DNA of 64,000 nt from an uncultured Clostridia bacterium (GTDB taxonomy: Bacteria; Bacillota; Clostridia; Christensenellales; Aristaeellaceae), in contig CAMKEI010000004.1 in assembly GCA_946411525.1 (NCBI GenBank), positions 28,446 through 92,445 of the forward strand, in the 5' to 3' direction. Every line of letters starts with the position of its first letter. Within the stretch, counting starts at the first letter, position 1. Positions 50,541 to 59,823 of this stretch are shown in pieces. Made by a program: the position numbers and the translations under genes. Under the pieces are notes generated by a model, which ran no database searches, had not been told where the DNA came from, and was given only the letters and a program-made list of their open reading frames with translations.

Positions 50541-51419
50541 ATGAAAATGAACCGGAAGACCGGCAACGAAGGGATTTCACTGCATGTTGTGCATATCGCC
50601 ATGATTCTGTGCGCGGTAATCATCTCGCTGCTGCTGATCTTTTCCACCTATCAGTCATCAAATGTGTTCTCCGCGCTTTCCAGGGCAACCAGCAATTATA
50701 TTGTCCGGCAGTCGGCGGCTCACGACCTGATGGAAGCGTCTGATTATCTGACGGAGATGGCGCAGCGGTTTACCCTGGAAGGTGACACACAGTACCTGGA
50801 TAATTATTTTGAGGAAGCGTTCGTATCCAGACGACGGGAGGCATCCATCACCAGTATGTCGGAAAGCGAAGCGGAGGAAGCACTCGTGGCACAGCTGGAA
50901 AAAGCCATGGATGAGTCCACATCACTGATGTACCGCGAATACTACGCGATGAAGCTGGTAATCGAAGCAAAGGAGATCCGCAAGTATCCGGAAACCCTTC
51001 GGTCCATCGAACTGAAAGAAGAGGACAGTTTCCTTCCGGCAGATGAAAAGATGGAACTGGCGCAGGAAATGGTTCTTGGAACGGAGTATTACACTCGGAA
51101 AGAAATCATCCGCACGAATCTCAAATCCAGCCTGCAGACGCTTGACAAGCTGATGACCACCACCCGCCAGAATACGACAGCCGAACTGAACCGGGAACTG
51201 ACGATTATACGTGCGGTGATTATTGTACTGACGGCAATTATTCTCTTCCTGATCTGGCTTACTGCCAGACTCGGCACAATTCCGCTGATGGAGGCCAAGA
51301 AGCGGGCGGAGGCGGGCCAGCCGGTTCCTGTGACCGGTGCGAGGGAATTCCGGTATATGGCGAAGAGCTATAATAAAATGCATGAAAAACTGTACGGAGA
51401 CAAGGAGGGGAGTGAGTGA
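50541..51419 (+). CDS. Orphan membrane sensor-like protein without output domain
   Basis: A 292-residue membrane protein. One helix (about 17-39) precedes an extracellular helical region of about 185 residues (ASDYLTEMAQRFTLEGDTQYLDNYFEEAFVSRRRE ... TRQNTTAELNRELTIIR) and a second helix (224-244), then a short HAMP-like tail (VTGAREFRYMAKSYNKMHEKLYG). This is the layout of the sensor half of chemoreceptors and GGDEF/HD-GYP proteins, but the protein stops where a signalling domain should start. It could act through a partner. The GTG of the next gene overlaps its stop. I cannot name a ligand. Confidence 0.6.
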   Translation: MKMNRKTGNEGISLHVVHIAMILCAVIISLLLIFSTYQSSNVFSALSRATSNYIVRQSAAHDLMEASDYLTEMAQRFTLEGDTQYLDNYFEEAFVSRRREASITSMSESEAEEALVAQLEKAMDESTSLMYREYYAMKLVIEAKEIRKYPETLRSIELKEEDSFLPADEKMELAQEMVLGTEYYTRKEIIRTNLKSSLQTLDKLMTTTRQNTTAELNRELTIIRAVIIVLTAIILFLIWLTARLGTIPLMEAKKRAEAGQPVPVTGAREFRYMAKSYNKMHEKLYGDKEGSE

Positions 51420-52321
51420 GCCATCAGGAGGTGACATTGCACGCCAAAGACGGATACCAGCTTGCACTGAGGATTTACGGGACGGATAATCCAAAGGCCG
51501 TCGTGAAGTGTATCCATGGGATGGAGGAGTATCAGGACCGGTATCAGCCTTTCGCAGAGTATCTGCAGGCTGCCGGATATACGGTCGTGACAGCGGATCT
51601 GCGCGGGCATGGCAAAAACGCTCCTGTGCTGAGCCATATTGCCGACAGGGACGGCCATCTGCGGCTTCTCGAGGATGAAGAAACTGTTTTGAACATGATT
51701 CACGAACGCTGGGCGGGCATACCGGTCATTCTGTTCGCCCATTCCATGGGCACGATTATCGCGCGGGTGGTGCTGCAGAAACGGAGCAGGGAATTCAGCA
51801 AAGTGGTGCTTTCCGGCTATCCGAATCCCAACGGCGCCGCCGGCGCAGGGATCCTGCTGACAGGCCTGCTGTCTGCGATCAAAGGCGCAAACGGCTATTC
51901 AAAAACGGTGGACGGCATGGTTCTGGGGCCTTTTGCCAAGGCAGTACCAGACGCGAAAACGCCGCAGGACTGGCTATCAGTCAATTCCGAGAATGTGGAA
52001 CGCTACAGGGAGGATCCCCTGTGCGGCGCCCGGTTCACATTGGGAAGTTACAGCGCCCTGTTCAACCTGATCAGAATGATGGGTGAATCCGGAAAATACG
52101 AGCAAGTCCGGGAAGAACTGCCGATCCTCCTGATCTCCGGGAAGAACGATCCGTGTACCGGCGGGGAAAAGGGCCGGGCAGACTCGGAATCAGTGTTGCA
52201 CCGGGCTGGTTTCCGGAAGCTGGAAACCATTACGCTGGAAGGCATGCGCCATGAAATTCTGAACGAGACCGGCCGGGAGACAGTTTACACGCAAATCCTG
52301 GAATTTTTGGAAAAAGCATAA
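51416..52321 (+). CDS. Alpha/beta hydrolase (monoglyceride lipase-like, serine aminopeptidase S33 family)
   Basis: A 301-residue serine hydrolase. The oxyanion-side motif is VKCIHGMEEYQDRYQPFAEYLQAAGYTVVTADLRGHGKN and the nucleophile lies in LFAHSMGTIIARVV (GxSxG-like, here AHSMG). The acid is probably in LLISGKNDPCTGG and the histidine in LEGMRHEILNE. These enzymes typically hydrolyse monoglycerides, lysophospholipids or small esters. The start is a GTG that overlaps the stop of the sensor gene (GTGA), with AAGGAGGGG ahead of it, so the two are coupled. Confidence 0.87.
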   Translation: MSHQEVTLHAKDGYQLALRIYGTDNPKAVVKCIHGMEEYQDRYQPFAEYLQAAGYTVVTADLRGHGKNAPVLSHIADRDGHLRLLEDEETVLNMIHERWAGIPVILFAHSMGTIIARVVLQKRSREFSKVVLSGYPNPNGAAGAGILLTGLLSAIKGANGYSKTVDGMVLGPFAKAVPDAKTPQDWLSVNSENVERYREDPLCGARFTLGSYSALFNLIRMMGESGKYEQVREELPILLISGKNDPCTGGEKGRADSESVLHRAGFRKLETITLEGMRHEILNETGRETVYTQILEFLEKA

Positions 52322-52334
52322 GGAGAGAGGAACC

Positions 52335-52862
52335 ATGAGCAAAAAACTCGAAGAGTATGTCGTAACCATTCCCAATTTTCCCGAACCCGGGATTATGTTC
52401 CGGGATATCACTTCCGTGATCCAGGATCCGGATGGCCTGAAGCTGGCAGTCGACGGGCTGGTAAACCTGCTCAGGAATACGGAATATGACCTGATCGTCG
52501 GACCGGAATCCAGAGGGTTTATATTCGGCGTGCCGGTGGCATACCTGCAGGGGAAAGGATTTGTTCCTGTCCGGAAAAAAGGCAAGCTGCCGCGCCGGAC
52601 CGTGAGCCAGAAATACGACCTGGAATACGGACAGGCGGAGATCGAAATGCATGTGGACGCGGTCAGGCCCGGACAGAAGGTGGTAATCGTGGATGACCTG
52701 ATCGCGACAGGCGGCAGCGCTGAAGCGGCTGCGAAACTGGTGGAACAGCTTGGCGGCCAGGTGGTAAAGATGATTTTCGTCATGGAGCTGGCAGGCCTGG
52801 AAGGCCGGAAGAAACTGGACAAGTACGATGTGGAATCCCTGATTGTCTATGAAGGAAAATGA
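52335..52862 (+). CDS. apt: Adenine phosphoribosyltransferase
   Basis: Apt, 175 residues, salvages adenine with PRPP to make AMP. It has the usual N-terminus YVVTIPNFPEPGIMFRDITSVIQDP, the substrate segment GPESRGFIFGVPVAYLQGKGFVPVRKKGKLP and the PRPP loop VVIVDDLIATGGSAEAAAKLVEQLGG. GGAGAGAGG precedes the ATG and the gene is 13 bases from the hydrolase gene. A bidirectional terminator follows. Confidence 0.96.
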   Translation: MSKKLEEYVVTIPNFPEPGIMFRDITSVIQDPDGLKLAVDGLVNLLRNTEYDLIVGPESRGFIFGVPVAYLQGKGFVPVRKKGKLPRRTVSQKYDLEYGQAEIEMHVDAVRPGQKVVIVDDLIATGGSAEAAAKLVEQLGGQVVKMIFVMELAGLEGRKKLDKYDVESLIVYEGK

Positions 52863-52868
52863 AGTCAA

Positions 52869-52909
52869 AAAACAGAAACCGCTGCCTGAAGGCAGCGGTT
52901 TCTGTTTTT
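52869..52909. terminator. Bidirectional terminator after apt
   Basis: AAAACAGAAACCGCTGCC and GGCAGCGGTTTCTGTTTT form an 18-base perfect stem around TGAA. It serves apt and the convergent secreted-protein gene. Confidence 0.88.
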
Positions 52910-52917
52910 GATCCGGA

Positions 52918-53370
52918 TCAGTGGCCGGCGTCAAAACGGATGGAACTGATGACAGAATCCACTGTCCGCTGGACAGACGGATCGTCCGCGGAATAAGTAA
53001 ATTCCATGGTAACGCTGTTGCCCCGGTCCATCCAGGTATAGGTGATATCTATCTTTCCGCCGGCTTCCGACCGGGTATAGAACATTCTCATTCCGTTGAC
53101 TGACTTATAGCCGGTTTCTGTTTCATTGCCGGTAAAAACCTCGGGGATCTCTTCAACTTCACCCTGGTAGGAAGCGTACGCCAGTACGGTCAGCTTCTCC
53201 CCGTGCCAGAAAAAGCAGAGCTCAGAATCATAATATTGAGGTTCTTCGACAAAGTGATCCGGCAGTTCCACGGAGAACCCGCCTACAGGGCATTCTGCTT
53301 TCTGGGCAATCGCGACAGAAAAAGACAATACCAAAACCATGATCAGCAGCATCCCAGCAAAACGTCTCAT
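52918..53370 (-). CDS. Small secreted protein of unknown function
   Basis: A 150-residue exported protein. The signal peptide is MRRFAGMLLIMVLVLSFSVAIA, and the mature part has QKAECPVGGFSVELPDHFVEEPQYYDSELCFFWHGEKLTVLAYASYQG. The sequence FSVELPDHF...FFWHG, alternating strands and a C-terminal helix (PSVQRTVDSVISSIRF) resemble small PsbP-like or DUF1795-like folds, but I cannot assign a function. The two cysteines could form a disulfide. The start at 53370 has AAGGAGG upstream; the ORF track begins 33 codons earlier. Monocistronic. Confidence 0.7.
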   Translation of the reverse strand: MRRFAGMLLIMVLVLSFSVAIAQKAECPVGGFSVELPDHFVEEPQYYDSELCFFWHGEKLTVLAYASYQGEVEEIPEVFTGNETETGYKSVNGMRMFYTRSEAGGKIDITYTWMDRGNSVTMEFTYSADDPSVQRTVDSVISSIRFDAGH

Positions 53371-53520
53371 GGACAAACCTCCTTCGGGAGTATCCCAACA
53401 TATAACGCAGAATTGTTTGCTTTTCCTGCAAGCCTGAAGAAAAAACCTGCCGTATCCTTTGTACTGCAATTATTGTAGCACATTCAGAAAAGAAAACAAA
53501 ACTTTTTTTAGCGAAATACA

Positions 53521-53549
53521 TTGACAGACGAGGTATATATGTGTATGAT
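53521..53549 (+). promoter_or_regulatory. Promoter of the padR-DUF4097 operon
   Basis: A perfect TTGACA, a 17-base spacer and TATGAT lie 23 bases before the PadR start codon. Such a short leader lets the ribosome binding site and a repressor site overlap. An AT-rich repeat (GTATATATGTGTATGATATA) overlaps the -10 box and could be the PadR operator. Confidence 0.75.
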
Positions 53550-53572
53550 ATAGCTCGAAAGGAGGGGTGACC

Positions 53573-53896
53573 ATGACTATTTCAGCAGATCTGCTGCGCG
53601 GATATACGGACACGATTATCATGCGGCAGCTGGCGGAAACGGACGGCTACGGCTACGGCATCAGCCGCGCGGTGGCGGAAAAGAGCGACGGGATGGTGCA
53701 GCTGAAGGAAGCAACGCTGTATACGGCCTTCCGGCGCATGGAAGAGAGCGGGTATATCAGCTCCTACTGGGGAGATGAATCGACAGGCGCCAGACGGAGG
53801 TACTACAGCCTGACGGAACCGGGCAGGGAAAAGCTCGCTGACGATAAGGAAGCCTGGGAAGAAACCAGGAGAGTAATGGATACATTATTGGGATAA
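53573..53896 (+). CDS. PadR-family transcriptional regulator
   Basis: A short PadR-type winged-helix regulator of 107 residues, with the family start ADLLRGYTDTIIMRQLAETDGYGYGISRAVAEKSDGMVQLKEATLYTAFRRMEESGYISSYWGDESTGARRRYYSLTEPGREKL. It forms dimers and normally represses its own operon. The ATG at 53573 lies after AAAGGAGGGG. The downstream gene encodes a helical plus beta-repeat protein typical of PadR operons that respond to envelope stress. Confidence 0.9.
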   Translation: MTISADLLRGYTDTIIMRQLAETDGYGYGISRAVAEKSDGMVQLKEATLYTAFRRMEESGYISSYWGDESTGARRRYYSLTEPGREKLADDKEAWEETRRVMDTLLG

Positions 53897-53910
53897 AGGG
53901 GGAAGGAAAA

Positions 53911-55026
53911 ATGAATCAGACAGTGAAGAGGATTGTGGACATCCTGTTTCAGGATGTGATTGAGAATGAGGAAACGAATGCGCTGCATGAAGAACTGATG
54001 AACAACTGCCAGGAGCATTTTCAGGACTTGATCGGCCGCGGACTGAGCGAGGACGAGGCGGTTGCTGAAGTGGTGGAAAGCCTGAAGGGAATGAAGGACG
54101 TAATCGGCCAGTATCCGAAAAAGACTTCCGGGCATTCTTCCTTTTCCGAATCCGGGGAATGTGACGAAGAAGCGTGTTTTGCTTTTACCGGCGCGGATAC
54201 GCTGAAGGCTGAAACGACAGACCAGGATATTCTCATCAGTCCTTCCGCGGACGGAGCGATCCATATCCGGTGTGACGATCCCGAAGGGGTGAAAGCCGAA
54301 CAGATCGGAAACGAAGTGCGTGTTACCGGCGGAAAGAAGAGCGACAAGGTATCCGCGTCCTTCCAGTTCCCTGAAGGAGAGGATATCAGCATCAGCGGCA
54401 TCCTGAACATGGTTGGCAAAGCGATCCGGAATGTCGCAACCACTTTCCAGGGCGGATCGCCGATTATCATCGAGGTCCCGGACGGACAGATGAAGGAGAT
54501 TGAACTGAACAGCCGCAGCGGAGACATAGAGTGCTGCTGTGCCATGGCCCGTAAGATGACGGTCCGTTCCACCAGCGGCAACGTAACACTGCAGCCTGAG
54601 ACTGAAAAGACCGCTGAAAAGCTGATGATCAGCACGGTCAGCGGGGACGCCGAGGTCCACGGTTCCGCACTGGAAGGAGAGGCCACCAGCATGAGCGGCG
54701 ACGTGACAGTGGACGGAGTTTTTGAAACGCTGGAAATGAAGAGCACAAGCGGAAGCATTGAATTCAACGGCTCTGTGATAAACGCCGCTGCCAGCACGAT
54801 CAGCGGGGACATCAGTGTAACTGTTGAAAACACGGCTGTGAAGCAGGTGACGGGGAAGAGCACAAGCGGCGACGTGGAGATCTACCTGCCGCACGGACTG
54901 CACAGCGTACATGCGGAATGTTCCACGGTCAGCGGCGACTGTCTTTCCAGGGTATCCGACGCCGGTATGGCGGCAACGGTTCAGATACGCGCAAAAAGCG
55001 TCAGCGGAGACGTCACAGTGCAGTAA
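53911..55026 (+). CDS. DUF1700/DUF4097-type protein with SG(D/N/S) beta-repeats
   Basis: A 371-residue protein encoded 14 bases after padR. Residues 1-75 are the HAAS-like helical region of DUF1700 proteins (VIENEETNALHEELMNNCQEHFQDLIGRGLSEDEAVAEVVESLKGMKDVIGQY). From about 190 to 371 it is a repeat of 17-23 residues built on SGD/SGN/SGS: SRSGDIEC, STSGNVTL, TVSGDAEV, SMSGDVTV, STSGSIEF, TISGDISV, STSGDVEI, TVSGDCLS and SVSGDVTV, nine in all, as in DUF4097 beta-helices. No signal peptide or membrane helix is seen. With PadR it is likely part of an envelope-stress response; the biochemical role is unknown. Confidence 0.82.
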   Translation: MNQTVKRIVDILFQDVIENEETNALHEELMNNCQEHFQDLIGRGLSEDEAVAEVVESLKGMKDVIGQYPKKTSGHSSFSESGECDEEACFAFTGADTLKAETTDQDILISPSADGAIHIRCDDPEGVKAEQIGNEVRVTGGKKSDKVSASFQFPEGEDISISGILNMVGKAIRNVATTFQGGSPIIIEVPDGQMKEIELNSRSGDIECCCAMARKMTVRSTSGNVTLQPETEKTAEKLMISTVSGDAEVHGSALEGEATSMSGDVTVDGVFETLEMKSTSGSIEFNGSVINAAASTISGDISVTVENTAVKQVTGKSTSGDVEIYLPHGLHSVHAECSTVSGDCLSRVSDAGMAATVQIRAKSVSGDVTVQ

Positions 55027-55047
55027 AAAAACATCACCAATATGCGG

Positions 55048-55092
55048 AATACCTGTTATAATAAATGACAGGTATTCCCTTTTTCTTTTTGT
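55048..55092 (+). terminator. Terminator of the padR operon
   Basis: AATACCTGT and ACAGGTATT pair over nine bases around an 11-base loop, followed by CCCTTTTTCTTTTTG. Confidence 0.75.
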
Positions 55093-55134
55093 GTGCGGAC
55101 AGCCGGCCAATCAGCCGGAAAGGGAGAGGACCCG

Positions 55135-56070
55135 ATGAAAAGGCAGTGTTTTTGTACGGTGGTGAGCCTGATTCTGGGCGCAGCCCTGCTTTTCTGTATG
55201 GTTTTCCCGACTGCCGCGGCTGAGTCATATTATGTGGAGAACGAATGGAATTACGTTGACGGAGCCATGGATGCCAGCCATGGGATTCCGGAAAACGCCA
55301 CGGGCGTCCTGGACCGGATCCGCCGCCAAGGCGTGCTCCGGGTGGCGACAGAACCGTATTTCGCTCCCTTTGAGTTTATCGATCCGGAGCAGCTGGATCC
55401 CCAGCGAAAATATGCCGGGGCAGATATGAAGCTGGCGGCACTGATCGCGGAACGGATGGGTGTAAAGCTTGAAATAGTCCCGTTGGAGTTTGCACAGGTG
55501 CTCCCGGCACTGACGGAAAACCAGTGCGACCTGACAATCTCGGCGATTTCCTTTACCCCGAACAGGGCTTCTTTATACACCATGTCCAAGGGGTATTACT
55601 TTCCCGAAACGACGGCGAGCACAGCCTTTATGATCCGGGAGGAGGACAGAGGCAGGATTACCTCCCTGGATGACCTGGCTGACAAAACCATCATCGTTAA
55701 GAGCTGTTCCCTGCAGGAAGCGCAGGCATCGAAGCATATCTTCCGCTATCGTGAATTCCGGCGGGTATCCTCAGTTCAGGCGGTATACGAGGCAGTGCGG
55801 AGGGGAAGAGCGGACGCAGGCGTTGTTGATATGGAAACAGCGTCCAATTATATCCGGAACAACACGGACGCCGGCCTGATGCTGGCGGAGAATGAAGATC
55901 TGTATTTCAAACTGGATGAAGCGTATCTGGGGCACCGGATCGTCGCCAAAAAGGGAGAACTGCAGCTGATATATTTCGTGAACGGCGTGATCAACGAGGT
56001 GCTTTCCGACGGATCGTATACTAAATGGATTGAGGAAGCGCAGGCTCGAGCCGCTGAACTGGGCTTCTGA
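55135..56070 (+). CDS. Family 3 extracellular solute-binding protein, no transporter attached
   Basis: A 311-residue exported protein. Residues 1-28 form the signal peptide (ending TAAA-ES). The binding domain has VLRVATEPYFAPFEFID, YAGADMKLAALIAERMGVKLEIVPLEFAQVLPALTENQCDLTISAISFTPNRA and DDLADKTIIVKSCSLQEAQA, the pattern of amino acid-binding proteins of ABC importers and of sensors with such domains. There is no permease or ATPase gene nearby; instead the next gene encodes an HD-GYP sensor and the third a BMP-type binding protein. No lipobox is found. It may present a ligand to the sensor. GGAGAGGA precedes the ATG at 55135. Confidence 0.85.
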   Translation: MKRQCFCTVVSLILGAALLFCMVFPTAAAESYYVENEWNYVDGAMDASHGIPENATGVLDRIRRQGVLRVATEPYFAPFEFIDPEQLDPQRKYAGADMKLAALIAERMGVKLEIVPLEFAQVLPALTENQCDLTISAISFTPNRASLYTMSKGYYFPETTASTAFMIREEDRGRITSLDDLADKTIIVKSCSLQEAQASKHIFRYREFRRVSSVQAVYEAVRRGRADAGVVDMETASNYIRNNTDAGLMLAENEDLYFKLDEAYLGHRIVAKKGELQLIYFVNGVINEVLSDGSYTKWIEEAQARAAELGF

Positions 56071-56103
56071 CAGGAGAGCGGAAACGGGATAACACGGAGG
56101 GGG

Positions 56104-59100
56104 ATGCACGTGAAGAAAAAGAAGACCTTCATACCGGTGTTCTGCCTGCAGATCCTTCTGTGTCTGTTTCTGAACTGGGGCGGTGATCAGCTGGTGTCCA
56201 GCTGGAACTGGCCGGTCTGGCTGGATTCAGCCGGTACAATGCTCTCGGCTTATCTGCTCGGCCCCTGGTGCGCTGCCATTATCGGCGGGACATACAATCT
56301 GCTGGGGCATATTCTGTACGGAATTCCGTGGTGGTACGCTCTGGTCAGCGTTGTGATCGGCCTGATTGCCGGCTTTGCCGCGAGAAGAAAATGGCTGGAT
56401 CATCTGCTTGGCACGATGACTACCGCCGCCATCATGGCTGCCGCCGTAGCGGTGACCGCCTATCCCATCAACATGATCCTGAACAACGGCAGTACCGGCA
56501 ATAACTGGGGAGACGCTGTAATCGGTTTCCTCGGTGAGGCCGGCATCCCGAACTGGATCAGCCTGTTTATTGCAGAGCTTTATGTTGAACTGCTGGACAA
56601 GCTGCTGATTCTGGTTGTCCTGTTCCTGATGACCGAGCTCATCAAGCTGATTCGGAACAAACTGAAAAATGAAGAAGAAACACCGGGAAAAGAAAAGGAC
56701 GGCGAAGCATCTGCCGCTGTGAAGGCACTGTCACTGATGACGGCTGCAGGGCTGTGCCTGGCCGGAGCGGGAACTGCTATACCCGCCGCACAGGCTGAAA
56801 GCGCAGGCATTCCATCTGAGTTCAGCTATAACGATTATGTCCAGACGATTTATTCCAGCACCAACGGCCTGCCCTGCGGCGAAGCGAATGATATTGCCAT
56901 TACCGGCGACGGGATCATCTGGATCGGCACATATGCCGGCCTGTACCGTTACAACGGGCAGGAATTCCGCTGGATGGACGGGTTTGATTCGGTCCGGAAT
57001 GTCAATTGCCTGTATGTGGACGAGGAAGGACGCCTCTGGATCGGCACGAACGACAACGGCCTGTCCATTGTGATCAACGAGCAGGTGGCCAATGTTATTG
57101 ACCAGAGCCAGAACCTGCCGGCCAACGCGGTCAAATCCATCATTAAGAGTTCCGACGGATACTACTATATCGGAACCACAGGCAGCATGCAGATCCTGAC
57201 GCTGAATAACGGCCTGAAACGGCTGAATACACTGTCCGAGGTGGCTTACGCGGATCATCTTGCCGCAGACAGCAAAGGCAATGTTGCCGCGGTGACCAAC
57301 GACGGCATCCTGTTCCTTATGCAACAGGGCCAGATCGTTTCATCCCGCCAGCTGCCGGAACGTCAGACCACATTCAGGAGCTGCGCATTTGATCCGGACG
57401 GGTATCTGCTGGCAGCAACATCCGGAAATGAAATATTCCGTTTTGATATCAGCAAAGGCTGGTTTGAGCTGCAGGACGTGACAGAGTGCCCGGAGCTCCA
57501 GAGCATACAGAACATGTATTTCCTGGAAAACGGGCAGATGTTCATGTGCGCGGACAACGGCGTTGCCTATATCGATACGAACGGCGAGTACGAGAAACTC
57601 AATACGAATGACTTTAACAATTCGATTGACAACATGCTGGTGGACTACCAGGGGAACCTGTGGTTCACTTCATCCCGGCTCGGGCTGATGCGGATGGCTG
57701 CTTCCGATTTCCGGGATATCTATACGACAGCCGGTATGGAGAACCGGGTGACGAATACGATTGTCCAGTGGAACGGCGTCTATTACTTCGGGACAGATAA
57801 AGGCATGGACGCTGTGAATCTGAAGGGAAAACGCCGCGTAACCGACGCGCTGACGGAAGAGTTTGCGGGAATCCGTATCCGCTGCATGACGGTGGATGAC
57901 CGGAATCGTCTGTGGATATGCACACACGGAAGAGGCTTGTATGAGATTGAACCGGACGGAACAGAATATGAGTACAGCAGGGAAAACGGTCTTTTCGGAA
58001 ACAAGGCGCGCGTAGTAACTCAGCTCCGGGACGGGACAATCCTCGTTTCCTGTGATACAGGACTGGGATTCTTCCGGGATCACGCAGTTGTGGACATGAT
58101 CTATTACTCCGATACAAAGATCAGCAGCAATACGGTCATGTCCATGACGGAGCTGCCGGACGGCAGAATCCTTGCCGGGACAGACGGAAACGGTATCGCC
58201 GTGATTGAGGACCGGAAGGTAACCCGGATGCTCACAAGAGCAGACGGGCTGAGCAGCGAGGTCATTCTTCGCACGGTGCCGGATGTGAAGACCGGCGGCG
58301 CTTTTATCGTAACAAGCAATGGACTGTGCTATATGAACACGGACGAAACCATCCGGAAGCTCGATAATTTTCCGTACTTCAACAACTACGATATCTGGAT
58401 CAAAGGCACAGACAGCCTGTTTGTACTGTCCAGTGCGGGAATCTATACTGTGGACCGGAATGAACTGCTCAGCGGCAAAGACGAAATATCCTACGATTTA
58501 CTGGATTCACGGCGCGGCCTGAACAGCAGCCTGACGGCGAATTCCTGGACCTGGTTTAACGATGAGACCGGTGAACTGTACCTGGCCTGCGATACCGGCG
58601 TGTTTGTGATCAACACCAACAGCTTTTCATCCGGCACGAAAGTATACCGGATGAGTGTTCCCACCATCCGGACGGACGGTGTAACCCACCGGGTGGACCG
58701 AAGCATGACGCAGAAGATCCCACGGGGCGTCAGCCGTATAGAAATACAGCCCGAGATCATTAACTATACGATCCAGGATCCCAATGTGGGATATATGCTT
58801 GAAGGCTTTGACCAGGACTGGACCATTGTGGCCCAGAACTCGCTGGGCACCATATCCTACACGAACCTGCCAGCGGGTGACTATGTGTTTCACCTGGCTG
58901 TCTTTGACAACAACCGGGAAAACGTGCTGGCGGAACGCACCTACAGCATTACCAAAGAAAAAGAAATGTATGACAACAGCTGGTTTGTCTTTTATATGCT
59001 TTCGGTTCCGATGTTTACAGTGGGATGGGTTACCTGGCTGCTGGTCAAGCGTCATGAACGGAAAATGGAAGAGCAACTGGCCATGGCGAACCGGCAGATC

Positions 59101-59823
59101 GAGATGGGCAAACAGACGGTGATCGCCATAGCGCGTACTGTCGATGCCAAGGATCAGCGAACCAGCGATCACAGCAAACGCGTCGCAATCTACTCCAAGC
59201 AGATTGCCCAGGCTTACGGACTGGACAGGAAGCAATGCCAGGATATCGAGTGGGCCGCACAGATGCATGATATCGGTAAGATCGGTATACCGGACGCTAT
59301 CCTGAACAAACCCGCCCGACTGACGGATGACGAGTATGCCGTTATGAAATCCCATACTGTACGCGGCGCGGAAATTCTGAAGGATTTTACACTGCTGGAC
59401 AACGTCATAGACGGTGCGCAGTATCACCATGAGCGGTATGACGGACGCGGCTACCCCCATGGACTGAGCGGGGAGGACATTCCGCTGTTTGCCAGAATCA
59501 TCGGAGTGGCGGACGCCTTTGACGCGATGACAGCCAACCGTATTTACCGTCAGCAGATGGACTTCAGCTATGTGCTCGGCGAAATGGAAAGAGGACGGGG
59601 AACCCAGTTTGATCCGACATTTGTGGATATTCTGCTGAAACTTATCAAAGACGGTACGATCGATCTGAACAAACTCTATCATGTCTCCAAAGAAGACAGC
59701 GATCAGGCGGAAAAGGCGGCGGCAGAAGCCAGGGCGTCAGGGGACAATAAGACGGAAGCGAATCCGTACAGTTCCGGCAGCGTTTCAGTGCGGAAGGATC
59801 CGGAGAAGGGAGACAAGGCATGA
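56104..59823 (+). CDS. Membrane HD-GYP phosphodiesterase with ECF-S-like and beta-propeller sensor domains
   Basis: A 1,239-residue sensor. Residues 1-185 are a multi-helix membrane domain resembling an ECF transporter S component (WLDSAGTMLSAYLLGPWCAAIIGGTYNLLGHILYG). A signal-anchor-like segment (about 205-230) leads to a large extracytoplasmic part: a beta-propeller of the two-component-regulator type (NDIAITGDGIIWIGTYAGLYRYNG and LYVDEEGRLWIGTNDNGL) and a Y_Y_Y domain (MLEGFDQDWTIV...YTNLPAGDYVFHL). A transmembrane helix near 955 leads to the cytoplasmic HD-GYP domain with MHDIGKIGIPDAILNKP and HHERYDGRGYPHGLSG, which hydrolyses cyclic di-GMP. GGAGG is three bases from the ATG but nine from a GTG at 56110, so the true start may be the GTG. 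It overlaps the BMP gene by four bases. Confidence 0.88.
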   Translation: MHVKKKKTFIPVFCLQILLCLFLNWGGDQLVSSWNWPVWLDSAGTMLSAYLLGPWCAAIIGGTYNLLGHILYGIPWWYALVSVVIGLIAGFAARRKWLDHLLGTMTTAAIMAAAVAVTAYPINMILNNGSTGNNWGDAVIGFLGEAGIPNWISLFIAELYVELLDKLLILVVLFLMTELIKLIRNKLKNEEETPGKEKDGEASAAVKALSLMTAAGLCLAGAGTAIPAAQAESAGIPSEFSYNDYVQTIYSSTNGLPCGEANDIAITGDGIIWIGTYAGLYRYNGQEFRWMDGFDSVRNVNCLYVDEEGRLWIGTNDNGLSIVINEQVANVIDQSQNLPANAVKSIIKSSDGYYYIGTTGSMQILTLNNGLKRLNTLSEVAYADHLAADSKGNVAAVTNDGILFLMQQGQIVSSRQLPERQTTFRSCAFDPDGYLLAATSGNEIFRFDISKGWFELQDVTECPELQSIQNMYFLENGQMFMCADNGVAYIDTNGEYEKLNTNDFNNSIDNMLVDYQGNLWFTSSRLGLMRMAASDFRDIYTTAGMENRVTNTIVQWNGVYYFGTDKGMDAVNLKGKRRVTDALTEEFAGIRIRCMTVDDRNRLWICTHGRGLYEIEPDGTEYEYSRENGLFGNKARVVTQLRDGTILVSCDTGLGFFRDHAVVDMIYYSDTKISSNTVMSMTELPDGRILAGTDGNGIAVIEDRKVTRMLTRADGLSSEVILRTVPDVKTGGAFIVTSNGLCYMNTDETIRKLDNFPYFNNYDIWIKGTDSLFVLSSAGIYTVDRNELLSGKDEISYDLLDSRRGLNSSLTANSWTWFNDETGELYLACDTGVFVINTNSFSSGTKVYRMSVPTIRTDGVTHRVDRSMTQKIPRGVSRIEIQPEIINYTIQDPNVGYMLEGFDQDWTIVAQNSLGTISYTNLPAGDYVFHLAVFDNNRENVLAERTYSITKEKEMYDNSWFVFYMLSVPMFTVGWVTWLLVKRHERKMEEQLAMANRQIEMGKQTVIAIARTVDAKDQRTSDHSKRVAIYSKQIAQAYGLDRKQCQDIEWAAQMHDIGKIGIPDAILNKPARLTDDEYAVMKSHTVRGAEILKDFTLLDNVIDGAQYHHERYDGRGYPHGLSGEDIPLFARIIGVADAFDAMTANRIYRQQMDFSYVLGEMERGRGTQFDPTFVDILLKLIKDGTIDLNKLYHVSKEDSDQAEKAAAEARASGDNKTEANPYSSGSVSVRKDPEKGDKA

